Shown here one piece after another: positions 45,010 through 53,648 of a stretch of 64,000 bases of DNA (position 1 is the first letter of the stretch; each line of letters starts with the position of its first letter). The stretch spans positions 868,001-932,000 of the forward strand of contig NZ_CP076135.1 of NCBI RefSeq assembly GCF_018736105.1, given 5' to 3'. Below the pieces are notes generated by a model, which worked only from the letters and a program-made list of their open reading frames with translations, was not told the origin of the DNA and did no database searches. The position numbers were made by a program, and so were the translations under genes. Source of the DNA: Bradyrhizobium sediminis. GTDB taxonomy: Bacteria > Pseudomonadota > Alphaproteobacteria > Rhizobiales > Xanthobacteraceae.

Positions 45010-45299
45010 TTGACGACGGCGCTGCTGTCGCGAGTGCTGCCTTCGCATTGGGGCAAGCTTGGATTGATCCTGCAGAGGTTGGTCGGCGATTGCGCCACTT
45101 CGGGCCCGCCGGGAACGATGCCCGGCACTCCGTCTGAAATCTGTCGATGCGCGTCGTCGATCGATTTGCTTGCATTGAACTTGGGAGCAAGCTTCGACAC
45201 GAAATCGCCGATCAGCCCTCCGGCGGCCGCTGGCTCCGGGCAATGCGAAACGCCGGCCGCTATCGTGCAGTAAAAAATCAGGCTTCGCAGAGACATCAT
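45006..45299 (-). CDS. Small secreted hypothetical protein (pair member A)
   Basis: A 97-residue protein with a signal peptide (MMSLRSLIFYCTIAAGVSHC, cleavage near AAAGG). Mature part: DFVSKLAPKFNASKSIDDAH then a segment with two cysteines (TNLCRINPSLPQCEGS) that probably form a disulfide. It overlaps the downstream membrane-protein gene by four bases. Just upstream lies the truncated GGDEF fragment. No family recognised. Confidence 0.72.
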   Translation of the reverse strand: MMSLRSLIFYCTIAAGVSHCPEPAAAGGLIGDFVSKLAPKFNASKSIDDAHRQISDGVPGIVPGGPEVAQSPTNLCRINPSLPQCEGSTRDSSAVVK

Positions 45300-45722
45300 G
45301 GAGCCCCCTCCTCCTGCTCACGCGCCTCCAAGTCTTTCGCAACCTGGGCGCGTGTGCAAGGAGAATTTCCATCACGCTGCGCCGCATCACTATCGGCGTG
45401 GCGTCTTTGGTGCCCGACGCGGAGGCAAGACATCGCGATCTCGTCGCCCCCGCGGACAAGGCGCTCTACAACGCCAAGCATCTCGGCCGCAACCGCACCG
45501 AGCTGGCGGAAACGGATGCCGGCAGCCTCGCAGCCGATATATCTGGTGAGGCTGGTCCCGGTGACGGCCGTCCCGCCGCCGGGAAGCGCTCTTCCGCAGC
45601 CGGTCAGCTCTCGCGGTTACGCGTGCTGTGAGCGTCCCAGGTTTCCCGGTTCCAGATTTCCTGGGCTCAAGTCGGGGCAGGTCCGGTTCTGCCTCCGAGG
45701 CCGCTCGACGCCTCAACCTGGT
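45300..45722. other. Region with GGDEF gene remnant, otherwise empty
   Basis: Between two minus-strand genes. The only coding-like signal is the plus-strand GGDEF fragment (45371-45631). The remaining ~160 bp show no feature I can name. Confidence 0.5.
45371..45631 (+). pseudogene. C-terminal remnant of a diguanylate cyclase (GGDEF)
   Basis: The plus-strand frame reads ITLRRITIGVASLVPDAEAR followed by DLVAPADKALYNAKHLGRNR. This is the end of a GGDEF domain (the T-I-S-x-G-V-A strand and the A-D-x-A-L-Y-x-A-K-x-x-G-R-N motif). The GGDEF active site and everything before it are missing, and no start is convincing, so it is a decayed fragment. Its 5' side abuts the coupled pair at 44458-45299, suggesting those genes replaced the rest. 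Confidence 0.75.
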
Positions 45723-48389
45723 TCATTTGCCCGGCGGCTCCGGCAGCGGCATGCGCTGGAGGGTCACCGCCGCGGTGCCGCTGTTGTTGCTGTAGAACAG
45801 CGTGAACGGGGGCAGGAACGGCAGGACCGCGTCGTTGACGTAGAGGAACACCTCGCCGGACTCCGCGGCGACGAAGTCCGCGACCATCCGGTCGGCCAGT
45901 CCCTGCGTGTGCCAGACCTTGCGCGCGGCGGGGAGTGCGGCATCCGGGATCGGCTCCAGCTTCCCGAAGTTGCTCCATGTGCTGCGAAGCTCGCTGTTCG
46001 CGTTGAGGAGCTCTTCGTCGTCAACGCGAACCGGCTTCTTCTTCTTTTTGTCGAGGCGATCGGTCGGGTTGAGTGGGCGCGGAAGATCGTCGGCCGGCAT
46101 CACATTGATCTGTTCGAGCGGCAATTCGGCATCCCCTTCTGCGCCGATACGGAGCACCGGCTGGAACCAGGCTGCCGTGTACCAGCGTCGGAACAGCAGT
46201 CCCGCGACATGCGCAAAGTCGTCGTACAACCTGAAACCGTTGACGCCGGACATGATCGTCCGGTCGAACCATGGATCATCCTTCGCATCGATCCAGATAC
46301 GGTACTTGCGGCCCTTCTCGACCCAAAGCCCGCTCGCCCAGCACAGCTTCCTGGTGTCGAACCGGGTCTGCGCCGGGACCTGCCGATCGCCCACCGCCGT
46401 GACCGAGCCGGCGCTCGTGCAGAGGTCTCCGGTGCCGGCGCGCCAGTTGTAATAGCTGCGTCCGGCGGCAAGCAGGGCCGCGCCGAAAATGACGGTCAGG
46501 AAAATCGCCGGAAGCGCGACTTTCGTGAAAGCGAAGCTCACCGGCCCTCCGTGGAGCCGCATGAAACGGCCGACCGGCAGCAGCCAGCCTGCCGTGTGGC
46601 TGTCCGCCACCATGCGGTCGGGCCGGTTCCAGGCGAGCCGCGCACGTTCCTGGATGCGGTCGCGGAGATAGCCATTCCTGCGCCAGGCGATGACGGCGAG
46701 GGCGACGACGATCATCGTCGCAAAGGGATAGAAAACGGCAATCTTCAACCAGGGTGCGGCGTAGGACGGCAGGAAACCGAGAAGGAGATCGGCGATCGGT
46801 CCGACGACGGCGCCGACGCAGTAGTCCAGCCAGCGAATGATTGCCAACGCGTTGGAGTGGCCGACGCTTACCATTTCCGTCGGCCCCGACAGGATCTCGA
46901 CGACCTTCCTGGACACCCAGGGCCACACCGCCAGCAACGCGATCGTCCCCAGCAGTGAAAAATACGCGAACCGCCGCCACCACACGGTGTCGCGCGCCAG
47001 CTCGGCCATGTTGCTGTCGGGGGAAGGCATGGCGGCGACCGCATCGATGCCGGCGGTGGCGCGTGCGTCCCCGGCTCCCGAGGCCGCGTGCTCCGATTTC
47101 ACCGCCTCACGTGCCGCCTTGTCCTCCATCGCCACGACTTTTCCGTCCGGCCTCAACACCTTCGCGCTGGCCGGAAGCATGATGGGGGCATAATTGTCGC
47201 AGCCATGCAGCATGCGCTCGACCACGGCGGGGTGCACCACCGGCGGGCCGCCGTCTGTCTCCTTGTCTACCCCGATCGGACGCGGGCCGTATCGGTACAT
47301 GACTGCCGCGCCGCTGCGCGAGTCGTGGATCGGGCCGATCGCCGATTGATAGACCCTGAAGTGATTGATCCGGCCCGGCTGAAACCGAAGCTCGTGCTCG
47401 ACCTGCTCGGCCATCCACACCAGGGGCACATAGGAGAGCGCGCCGTCAGGATAGCCGCCGCCGACGTCGGAGTGGACGCCGGCGAACCAGACTTCCTTGA
47501 TCCGCGCATCCTTCTCATCGGTTTGCTCCGGATGCTCGAACCTGATCGGGTGAAAGGTGGTGCGCTCGTCGTCGAGCGACAGGGCATGCCGCGCGCGCAC
47601 GACCCGGTCTGAAAGCCTGCGATTGCGAAACGAGATCGGCCAGATGGCCCAATCGATCGCGGTGCGAAGCTCTTCAATGGGAACGCCGAATGCTTCCACC
47701 GTGTCGAACAGGCCGAGGAATTTGATGGGGACGACTTTGCGTCCCCTGTCCTTGTCCCTGCTCTCTTCGTCATTCATTGCGGCGCGCACCTTGTTGTAGG
47801 AGCGGTGCCGCAGGACGGCGTGATACAAGGCGAGGGCGGTGTCGCGGATCAAGCGCGAGATCCAGATCGTCGGCAGGCTTTTTTTCGTCGGCACGGTTTT
47901 CCGGCGATAGGCGCGCCAGGCTGCCATGGCGTTGCGCTGCATCTCCCCGTGCGAGACCGGGCTGCCTTCGATCACGGCCGGCACAAGCCCTTGCGACGCA
48001 ATCAGCCCCACCAGGGTGCGCGCGGTGAAGGAACCGCGGCTGAAACCAAAAATGTAGATCTCGTCGCCCGGCTGCCAGTTCCAGCACAGGAATCGATAGA
48101 GCTTGCGGACGTTGGACGGCACGCCGATTCCGGTGGCGCCGTCGAGCGCGGCGAACGGCCGCCAGCCCGCGGTGCCGACGCCTTTGATGTAGTAGGCGAC
48201 CTGATCGGGTTTGGTGCGGTCGAGCGCCTCGTAGAGCCGCCACACGTTGGATTCCTGGGTGGTGAAGGCGTTGCCCGTGCCGTCCGCGAACAGCACGTAT
48301 TTTCGCGGCGGCCGGGATGATCCGCCGTTGCTTGCATCGCGCGTTTGGTCGCCCCGGGCGGCAGCCGCTTCCTTGTTGGTCATTGCCAT
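45723..48389 (-). CDS. DUF2235 alpha/beta-hydrolase with membrane domain
   Basis: An 888-residue protein. The N-terminal half is a DUF2235 hydrolase (the family of T6SS phospholipase effectors Tle1 and many uncharacterised proteins): KYVLFADGTGNAF opening motif, nucleophile elbow G115-F-S117-R-G119, IKFLGLFDTVEAFGVP, and WFAGVHSDVGGGYPD with the His/Asp of the triad. From about residue 470 there are four hydrophobic segments, then a ~220-residue C-terminal domain (LCWASGLWVEKGRKYRIWID) that looks like a beta-rich binding domain. No signal peptide. Probably a membrane-bound lipase/esterase. ATG 48389, with GGGGGACCG upstream; ATG 48383 possible. Confidence 0.88.
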   Translation of the reverse strand: MAMTNKEAAAARGDQTRDASNGGSSRPPRKYVLFADGTGNAFTTQESNVWRLYEALDRTKPDQVAYYIKGVGTAGWRPFAALDGATGIGVPSNVRKLYRFLCWNWQPGDEIYIFGFSRGSFTARTLVGLIASQGLVPAVIEGSPVSHGEMQRNAMAAWRAYRRKTVPTKKSLPTIWISRLIRDTALALYHAVLRHRSYNKVRAAMNDEESRDKDRGRKVVPIKFLGLFDTVEAFGVPIEELRTAIDWAIWPISFRNRRLSDRVVRARHALSLDDERTTFHPIRFEHPEQTDEKDARIKEVWFAGVHSDVGGGYPDGALSYVPLVWMAEQVEHELRFQPGRINHFRVYQSAIGPIHDSRSGAAVMYRYGPRPIGVDKETDGGPPVVHPAVVERMLHGCDNYAPIMLPASAKVLRPDGKVVAMEDKAAREAVKSEHAASGAGDARATAGIDAVAAMPSPDSNMAELARDTVWWRRFAYFSLLGTIALLAVWPWVSRKVVEILSGPTEMVSVGHSNALAIIRWLDYCVGAVVGPIADLLLGFLPSYAAPWLKIAVFYPFATMIVVALAVIAWRRNGYLRDRIQERARLAWNRPDRMVADSHTAGWLLPVGRFMRLHGGPVSFAFTKVALPAIFLTVIFGAALLAAGRSYYNWRAGTGDLCTSAGSVTAVGDRQVPAQTRFDTRKLCWASGLWVEKGRKYRIWIDAKDDPWFDRTIMSGVNGFRLYDDFAHVAGLLFRRWYTAAWFQPVLRIGAEGDAELPLEQINVMPADDLPRPLNPTDRLDKKKKKPVRVDDEELLNANSELRSTWSNFGKLEPIPDAALPAARKVWHTQGLADRMVADFVAAESGEVFLYVNDAVLPFLPPFTLFYSNNSGTAAVTLQRMPLPEPPGK

Positions 48390-49054
48390 CGGTCCCCCAA
48401 CTGATCTTCAGGCGGTGCCGGACGCCGAGTCTGCGGCGGCATTATCCTTCCGCGTTGCTCGTCGTGCGACATTTCGGACGGTTGGCGACGAGCCCGATTG
48501 GGTGCAGTCTGTGCATAAACCCGCTTAGGTAGCAAGCGGAGCGGCGCGCCGCGCAAGGCACGCGCGACGTTCGCGACGTCGTCGGCCAGCGCCTGCCACG
48601 TTTCATATCGTGCGCAAGCCAGGGCGGTCGGGTTCAGCCGAGGGATTACGACCTACTCTACTTGTTGTTGCATTTCAGCAGAGCGAGTGTATTCTTGTCA
48701 TCGCATCTTTTGATTGTTGATAGTCATGTATTGCGTTGGATCTGCAATTCGCGCGGTTCGCCGCGCCCCGATGCCATTTGAAGTTCATTTCTTTTCGCGC
48801 CTTCGCAAGACACAAGGCGGCGGAACGGCCGGCGACCCGTGCCCGCCGGCTGCGGCCGCCTGGCCGGGCGGCAGTGGCATGTGTCGACGACTTTTAATGT
48901 CTCAACAACTTTCAATGTCGCAACGACTTTCATCCAGCGACGGCCACCCGCCGTCGGACAAACCCGACCGCGAATGAGCGGCAAGCAAGGGACGAAGCCG
49001 CGGCGGTCGGCGAAACGGACAAGACGCACAGGCGAAGGGGCAGGGGAGCGAGCA
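48390..49054. other. Divergent 665-bp region with tandem repeat
   Basis: Lies between the DUF2235 gene and the divergent peptidase gene. Short frames exist on both strands but none is convincing. The middle (about 48640-48740) is noticeably A+T-richer than the surroundings and probably holds promoters. A three-copy 18-bp tandem repeat is at 48879-48932. Confidence 0.5.
48879..48932. repeat. Three-copy 18-bp tandem repeat
   Basis: Units atgtgtcgacgactttta, atgtctcaacaactttca and atgtcgcaacgactttca follow one another without spacer; copies two and three differ at two positions. It lies 120 bp upstream of the peptidase start, in a non-coding stretch. Confidence 0.85.
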
Positions 49055-51013
49055 ATGGCAGGTCAGATCGGAAGGTCCACGGATCCCTCCACGGCGGAAA
49101 ACCGTGATGACGTTGGCGGCACCGAGGTCGCGTCGTTTCGCTACTTCAATCCCGGCGCCCAATATCCGAGCGCGCGCGCGGCGCGGTTCGGCCAGACCGG
49201 CTATGGCATCATCGGCGGCGGCCACAAGATTGCGCGCTTTCCCTCGCCGGTGAACGGCGCCGCTTCGAACTTCGATCTGCTGTCGCGCAGCTATGTAGGC
49301 ATGCGGATCGGCGAGGCCGGAACGAAATGGACCGGGGCGCATGGTTTCGGCGTGCCCGGCTACGACCCGAACGCCGTGCTGACCAGGGAGATGGTCGACG
49401 AGTCGGTGCCGGCCATCGCGCTGTTGAAGGCCATTGCCGGCCGCGAATCCGGCAAGGGCAACAACCTGACAGAGGAGGAATGGCGCCAGGCGCACAAGAT
49501 GTACAAGGCGGGCAGTGCCGATGCCTATCTGAGCAGCCTGCCCGTTCAACTCGTCGTCCACCCGCCCGCCGGTGGCGCCCCGTCGGGCGCCGGTTTGCTG
49601 CAGCGCGCGCGCATGCACATCGGCGAGCCATACATCAACACGCAGGTGCCGAAGGACGATCCGCATTGGCATGGTCCCTGGGACTGCGCCGAGTTCGTGT
49701 CCTGGCTGGTCTTTCAGGAGGCAGGCATACTCTATGGATGCGTTGACGACACCGCGCCGCCGGCCAAGGCCGATGCCTATACGGGTGCCTGGAAGGCGGA
49801 CCTCGAGCGGCTCGGCAAGCGCGTCTCGGTGGAGGAGGCGGCGGCGACCGTCGGCGGCATCGTCCTTCGCTATCCGCCAGGCCCGGGCAAGATGGGCCAC
49901 ATCGCGGTTTGCGACGGCAACGGAGGCACCGTCGAGGCAAAGGGGCGCCGTTACGGCGTCGTCGCCGACAGCGTGCATGGCCGCGGATGGCATACCGGCA
50001 TCCTGATCCCGGATATCGCCTATGGCGCGTCGTCGCCGATCAAGGTCAATCCGCCTGCGGTCATCTACGAAGTCGATGCGCCGAACATGGACAAGGTTAT
50101 CGTGACGCGGATCCAGGAGGCGCTGGCAGCGAAGGGCTTCGACCCTGGCCTGATCGACGGCGACTTCGGGCTCAACACCCAGGCGGCGGTGCTGCGCTTC
50201 CAGGAAGCCGAAGGCATGGTGGTCGACGGCGCGGTGGGGCCGGAGACCGCGGCGGCGCTCGGCGTGTCGCTCGGCGTCGGGGCCGCCGGGCCGGTCGGCC
50301 CCGTTGTGTCGGACCAGGGCCAGATCCTTGGTTCGCTTCCGCCCGACACACAGCAGCTGCTCACTCTCATCCTCATGTTGCTATCCAAGGAGAAACCGAT
50401 GGCCGCCGATCCTGCCAAGCCGGGCCAAGGCCTCGAACTGCTATTGCCGCTGTTGCTGCAGTCGGCGCTCAGCGGCAAGCAGCTCGATATCACGCAACTC
50501 CTGGCCGTGTTCGCGACCGGCAAGCCGCTGGTCACGCCGCCGCTCGGCACGCAGCCGGTCAACACCGTGCCGGCGCCGGTCGTGGCGCAATCTCCGGCTT
50601 CGCAGGCGCCGGCCGATCTCATCATCACGCTGCTGATGCCGCTGCTGTATCAGAAGCTGACCGGCAAGCCGTATCCGGGCACCGAGCCGAAGCCGGAGGC
50701 GCCCGCGGAAGCGAACGTGCCGGCGTTGTCGCGGCCGAGCGTGCAGCTCTCGGCCGGCGCGCTCGGCATTGTCACGCTGCTGCAGGCGTTCGGCTTCCTC
50801 AACTTGCCGTTCAATCTGGGGGCTTTGGGTTCGAGCGGGGCTGCGGCCGCGGGCGCGGCTGCAGCCGCAACGCCGGCGTCGGGTTCAACGCTTGCGACGC
50901 TGATCCCGCTGATCACCGGCGTGATCGGCGCCACCAGCGGCTGGGGCGCGCTGGGTGGCATCGGATCCAAGCTGCTGGGCAGCCTCTTCAACTCGTTTGC
51001 GAAGAAGAACTGA
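49055..51013 (+). CDS. Cysteine-peptidase (NlpC/CHAP-like) with peptidoglycan-binding domain
   Basis: A 652-residue protein without a Sec signal. Residues ~30-165 form an N-terminal domain (FGQTGYGIIGGGHKIARFPS, AIALLKAIAGRESGKGNNLT) typical of phage- or secretion-associated proteins. Then a CHAP/NlpC-like amidase core follows, with candidate catalytic C211 (WDCAEFVSWL) and H282 (KMGHIAVCDG). Residues ~349-408 are a PG_binding_1 module (IQEALAAKGFDPGLIDGDFG). The C-terminus (~240 residues) is hydrophobic, low-complexity Ala/Leu/Pro. GGGGAG seven bases upstream fixes the start. Divergent from the DUF2235 gene; likely a cell-wall hydrolase exported by a non-Sec route. Confidence 0.85.
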   Translation: MAGQIGRSTDPSTAENRDDVGGTEVASFRYFNPGAQYPSARAARFGQTGYGIIGGGHKIARFPSPVNGAASNFDLLSRSYVGMRIGEAGTKWTGAHGFGVPGYDPNAVLTREMVDESVPAIALLKAIAGRESGKGNNLTEEEWRQAHKMYKAGSADAYLSSLPVQLVVHPPAGGAPSGAGLLQRARMHIGEPYINTQVPKDDPHWHGPWDCAEFVSWLVFQEAGILYGCVDDTAPPAKADAYTGAWKADLERLGKRVSVEEAAATVGGIVLRYPPGPGKMGHIAVCDGNGGTVEAKGRRYGVVADSVHGRGWHTGILIPDIAYGASSPIKVNPPAVIYEVDAPNMDKVIVTRIQEALAAKGFDPGLIDGDFGLNTQAAVLRFQEAEGMVVDGAVGPETAAALGVSLGVGAAGPVGPVVSDQGQILGSLPPDTQQLLTLILMLLSKEKPMAADPAKPGQGLELLLPLLLQSALSGKQLDITQLLAVFATGKPLVTPPLGTQPVNTVPAPVVAQSPASQAPADLIITLLMPLLYQKLTGKPYPGTEPKPEAPAEANVPALSRPSVQLSAGALGIVTLLQAFGFLNLPFNLGALGSSGAAAAGAAAAATPASGSTLATLIPLITGVIGATSGWGALGGIGSKLLGSLFNSFAKKN

Positions 51014-51619
51014 GTTGTCGGGGACCAGCCCCGGCACTGCGACCGCGTCGCGGCATTCCTCGCCAGCGAGTTGCGCACCAATGAAATGACGTTCTGGGTT
51101 GGTGCCCTGGCCGGAATCGAAATAAGCCAGAAAGCACTCAATTCTTGCTGCTTTTCGGAGGTGGTCGATTCCGGTCTACTCACAGACATACTCACACTCC
51201 CGACGTTTGGTCGCGTCGCAGAATGTGGCGCTATGTCGGGTGGTGAGAAGGGCAGCGTGAATGGGGCATCGTAATTGAGTGTGTAAGGCTCTCCGCTCGG
51301 CCGCCGCCTGTATAAGACTATGCTGCGATGTAGTCGGCGGAGAAAGGCGATACCACATTAGTAAGTCGCTCTCCGGGCCGAACTGAAGGCCAATGTTTGG
51401 CAAAAACTCCCGCGGAGATTGTCTGGCAAGCCGCCTGACGTCTCGCGCTCGCGCAATTGGATCGGGGACTCCGGCCCTTAGGTGAGCCAAGGCGAATTCT
51501 CCGGCCGTTCTTCACGAAAAGGCCAGACATCCCTCAGGCGGCCGCCAAGCAAACAAGACGCGGGCAGACTACCTTTTGGCCATTCTTAATTCGAGACAAG
51601 GTACGAGAGAGACGGGCCC
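51014..51619. other. Intergenic region containing island left end
   Basis: 606 bp without a credible gene. It contains the tRNA-Leu-derived repeat at 51100-51121; right of it the sequence is less G+C-rich. Frames on both strands give no recognisable protein, so any former integrase is gone. Confidence 0.5.
51100..51121. repeat. Left attachment-site repeat (tRNA-Leu 3' end)
   Basis: tggtgccctggccggaatcg plus aa repeats the last 23 bases of the tRNA-Leu gene (55854-55876) in the same orientation, with one C fewer. Partial further similarity follows (ccag, gcactc). This is the pattern left by site-specific integration into a tRNA 3' end. Confidence 0.85.
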
Positions 51620-52507
51620 ATGAGCAACACAGCACTGAACATCACGCCAACGACGGAAGACAGTCAATTCGTTCGGTTTTGGAACGAGGTCCTGGCGTCG
51701 AAATTCATCCGATTCAAACACATACTGGTCGGGGGTCTGTCACGTCACAGCGAGGCGGTGTTTCCCACGCTACCGGTACGTCCGGGCGACCACGTCCTGG
51801 ACGTGGGTTGCGGATTTGGCGACACCGCGATCCGGCTGGCCGAGCTGGTGGGACCGAGCGGCCGGGTTGTCGGGGTGGACTGCTGTGACGCCTTTCTGGA
51901 CCACGCCCGGGCGGAAGTCAGGACCAGAGGCCTCACCAATGTTTGTTTCGTGAGGGCAGACGCAGAAACTGCACTTCCGACAAATCAATTCGATTTCGTC
52001 TTCGCCCGCTTCGGCACAATGTTTTTCGCCAATCCGGTTGCCGGTATGCGCAATATGCGCAAAGCCCTGCGGCCGGGCGGACGGATGGTGCATATCGTCT
52101 GGCGCGATCGGGCTGACAATCCCTGGCTGTCGATGGCAAAGGATGTCGTTCTTCGGTACCTGCCATCACCAGGCACAGACGCCCTGACCTGTGGTCCGGG
52201 TCCCTTCTCGATGGCGAACGAGGCGGTGGTCAGGGCGATGATGACCTCCGCCGGCTATGATCGGATCGAATTCCGCAGGGTCGATGCTCCCGTCATGGTT
52301 GGAAAGGATGTCGACGACGCCATCGCCTTCCAGTTGGCAATCGGTCCAGCCGGCGAGGTCTTCAGAGAAGCTGGCGCCCTGGCGGAATCAAAGCGGACCG
52401 ATATCGAGTCCGCGCTGGCCGCGGCAATCAACGGTCAGAAAACGGCTGCAGACGGAGTGGTCATGGACAGCTCCTCCTGGGTCATCAGCGCAATCAATCC
52501 TCAATAG
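51620..52507 (+). CDS. Class I SAM-dependent methyltransferase
   Basis: A 295-residue enzyme with a Rossmann-type methyltransferase fold. HVLDVGCGFGDTAIRLAELV is motif I (SAM-binding G-x-G-x-G-type), VVGVDCCDAFLDHARAEVRT motif II, CFVRADAETALPTNQFDFVF motif III, MRKALRPGGRMVHIVWRDRA motif IV/V. The substrate cannot be predicted (UbiE/small-molecule-like). It precedes the cysteine synthase by 14 bp and probably forms an operon with it inside the tRNA-Leu island. Confidence 0.88.
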   Translation: MSNTALNITPTTEDSQFVRFWNEVLASKFIRFKHILVGGLSRHSEAVFPTLPVRPGDHVLDVGCGFGDTAIRLAELVGPSGRVVGVDCCDAFLDHARAEVRTRGLTNVCFVRADAETALPTNQFDFVFARFGTMFFANPVAGMRNMRKALRPGGRMVHIVWRDRADNPWLSMAKDVVLRYLPSPGTDALTCGPGPFSMANEAVVRAMMTSAGYDRIEFRRVDAPVMVGKDVDDAIAFQLAIGPAGEVFREAGALAESKRTDIESALAAAINGQKTAADGVVMDSSSWVISAINPQ

Positions 52508-52521
52508 CAAGGGAGACATTC

Positions 52522-53514
52522 ATGATCGAGCAGCATATATTGCCACCTGTAGTGTTGGACAAGCCTGGGCGTGGCCGCGTCTACGGAAGCATTCTGGAAA
52601 CGATCGGCAACACCCCGATGGTCCGTATCGGGAGGCTCGCGCGGGAGGCAGGATGCCAGGCCGAAGTGCTGGCCAAGCTCGAGTTCTTCAATCCGCTCGC
52701 CAGCGTCAAGGACCGCATCGCCGTATCGATGCTGGAGGCCATGGAAGCTGACGGTACCATCGGCCCGGGAAGCGTGATCGTGGAGCCAACGTCGGGTAAC
52801 ACGGGCATCGGGCTCGCTTTCGCCTGCGCCGCCAAGGGCTACAGGTGCATCCTGACCATGCCTGACAGTTTCTCGATCGAGCGCCGCAAGTTGATGCGAT
52901 TCCTCGGCGCGGAACTCGTGCTCACTCCCCGTCAGAAGGGCATCGGCGGCGCCATCGAGAAGGCCAAGGAGATCATCGCCGCAACCGAAAAAGCTGTCAT
53001 GCCCTGGCAGTTCGGTCATCCGGCGAATCCAGAGATACACCGCAGAACCACGGCCGAGGAGATTTGGCGCGACACTAACGGCGTCGTCGATGCCATTGTT
53101 CTTGGCGTCGGCACGGGCGGCACGCTCACGGGCGTCGGAGAGGTGCTGAAAGCTCGCAATCCCGGCATACGCATCATCGCAGTCGAACCGGAAAATAGCC
53201 CGGTGCTGTCCGGTGGAACGCATTCGCCACACCTGATCCAGGGCATCGGAGCGGGGTTCGTGCCGGACGTTCTCGATATCAGCCTCATCGATGAAGTTCT
53301 CCTCGTGAGCAACGACGAAGCAATACAAACGTCCCGCAGGCTGGCCGCGCTTGAGGGCATACCTGCTGGCATATCATCAGGAGCCGCGCTAGCCTGCGCC
53401 ATGCGCGTCGCAAAACGCGACGAGATGAAGGGGCGCACGGTTGTCACCCTCCTGCCGAGCTTTGCCGAGCGATACTTGTCAACCGCTTTGTTCGATGGAT
53501 ACGCTGAAGATTGA
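52522..53514 (+). CDS. Cysteine synthase (O-acetylserine sulfhydrylase type)
   Basis: A 330-residue PLP enzyme. The PLP lysine is in NPLASVKDRIAVSML, the substrate loop in EPTSGNTGIGLAFACAAKGY, and the PLP phosphate-binding glycines in GVGTGGTLTGVGEVLK. The C-terminal part (IPAGISSGAALACAMRVAKR) is also CysK-like. It converts O-acetylserine plus sulfide to cysteine. As an island gene it is probably an accessory copy; CysK-like enzymes with other nucleophiles exist, so activity is assigned only to family level. GGGAGACATTC precedes the ATG. Confidence 0.92.
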   Translation: MIEQHILPPVVLDKPGRGRVYGSILETIGNTPMVRIGRLAREAGCQAEVLAKLEFFNPLASVKDRIAVSMLEAMEADGTIGPGSVIVEPTSGNTGIGLAFACAAKGYRCILTMPDSFSIERRKLMRFLGAELVLTPRQKGIGGAIEKAKEIIAATEKAVMPWQFGHPANPEIHRRTTAEEIWRDTNGVVDAIVLGVGTGGTLTGVGEVLKARNPGIRIIAVEPENSPVLSGGTHSPHLIQGIGAGFVPDVLDISLIDEVLLVSNDEAIQTSRRLAALEGIPAGISSGAALACAMRVAKRDEMKGRTVVTLLPSFAERYLSTALFDGYAED

Positions 53515-53648
53515 GTTGGATAGTAAGACCGCCAGTCACAGGGTCACAGGTGCACCACAGTCGCGCAGTAATCCAGCTAGCTTAGTTGGAGAGCGGTAAT
53601 CGAGGCGGAGGAAGCAGGTTCGGCGTAGCTAGGGATGCGAGCGAAACC

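Noticed and set aside
48714..48977. 87-residue frame containing the tandem repeat (MSQQLS MSQRLS)
   Set aside because: No ribosome-binding site, no recognisable protein, and the repeat is better explained as non-coding DNA.
51176..51490. 104-residue minus-strand frame in the island's left part
   Set aside because: No integrase or transposase motif could be seen; the composition does not suggest coding.
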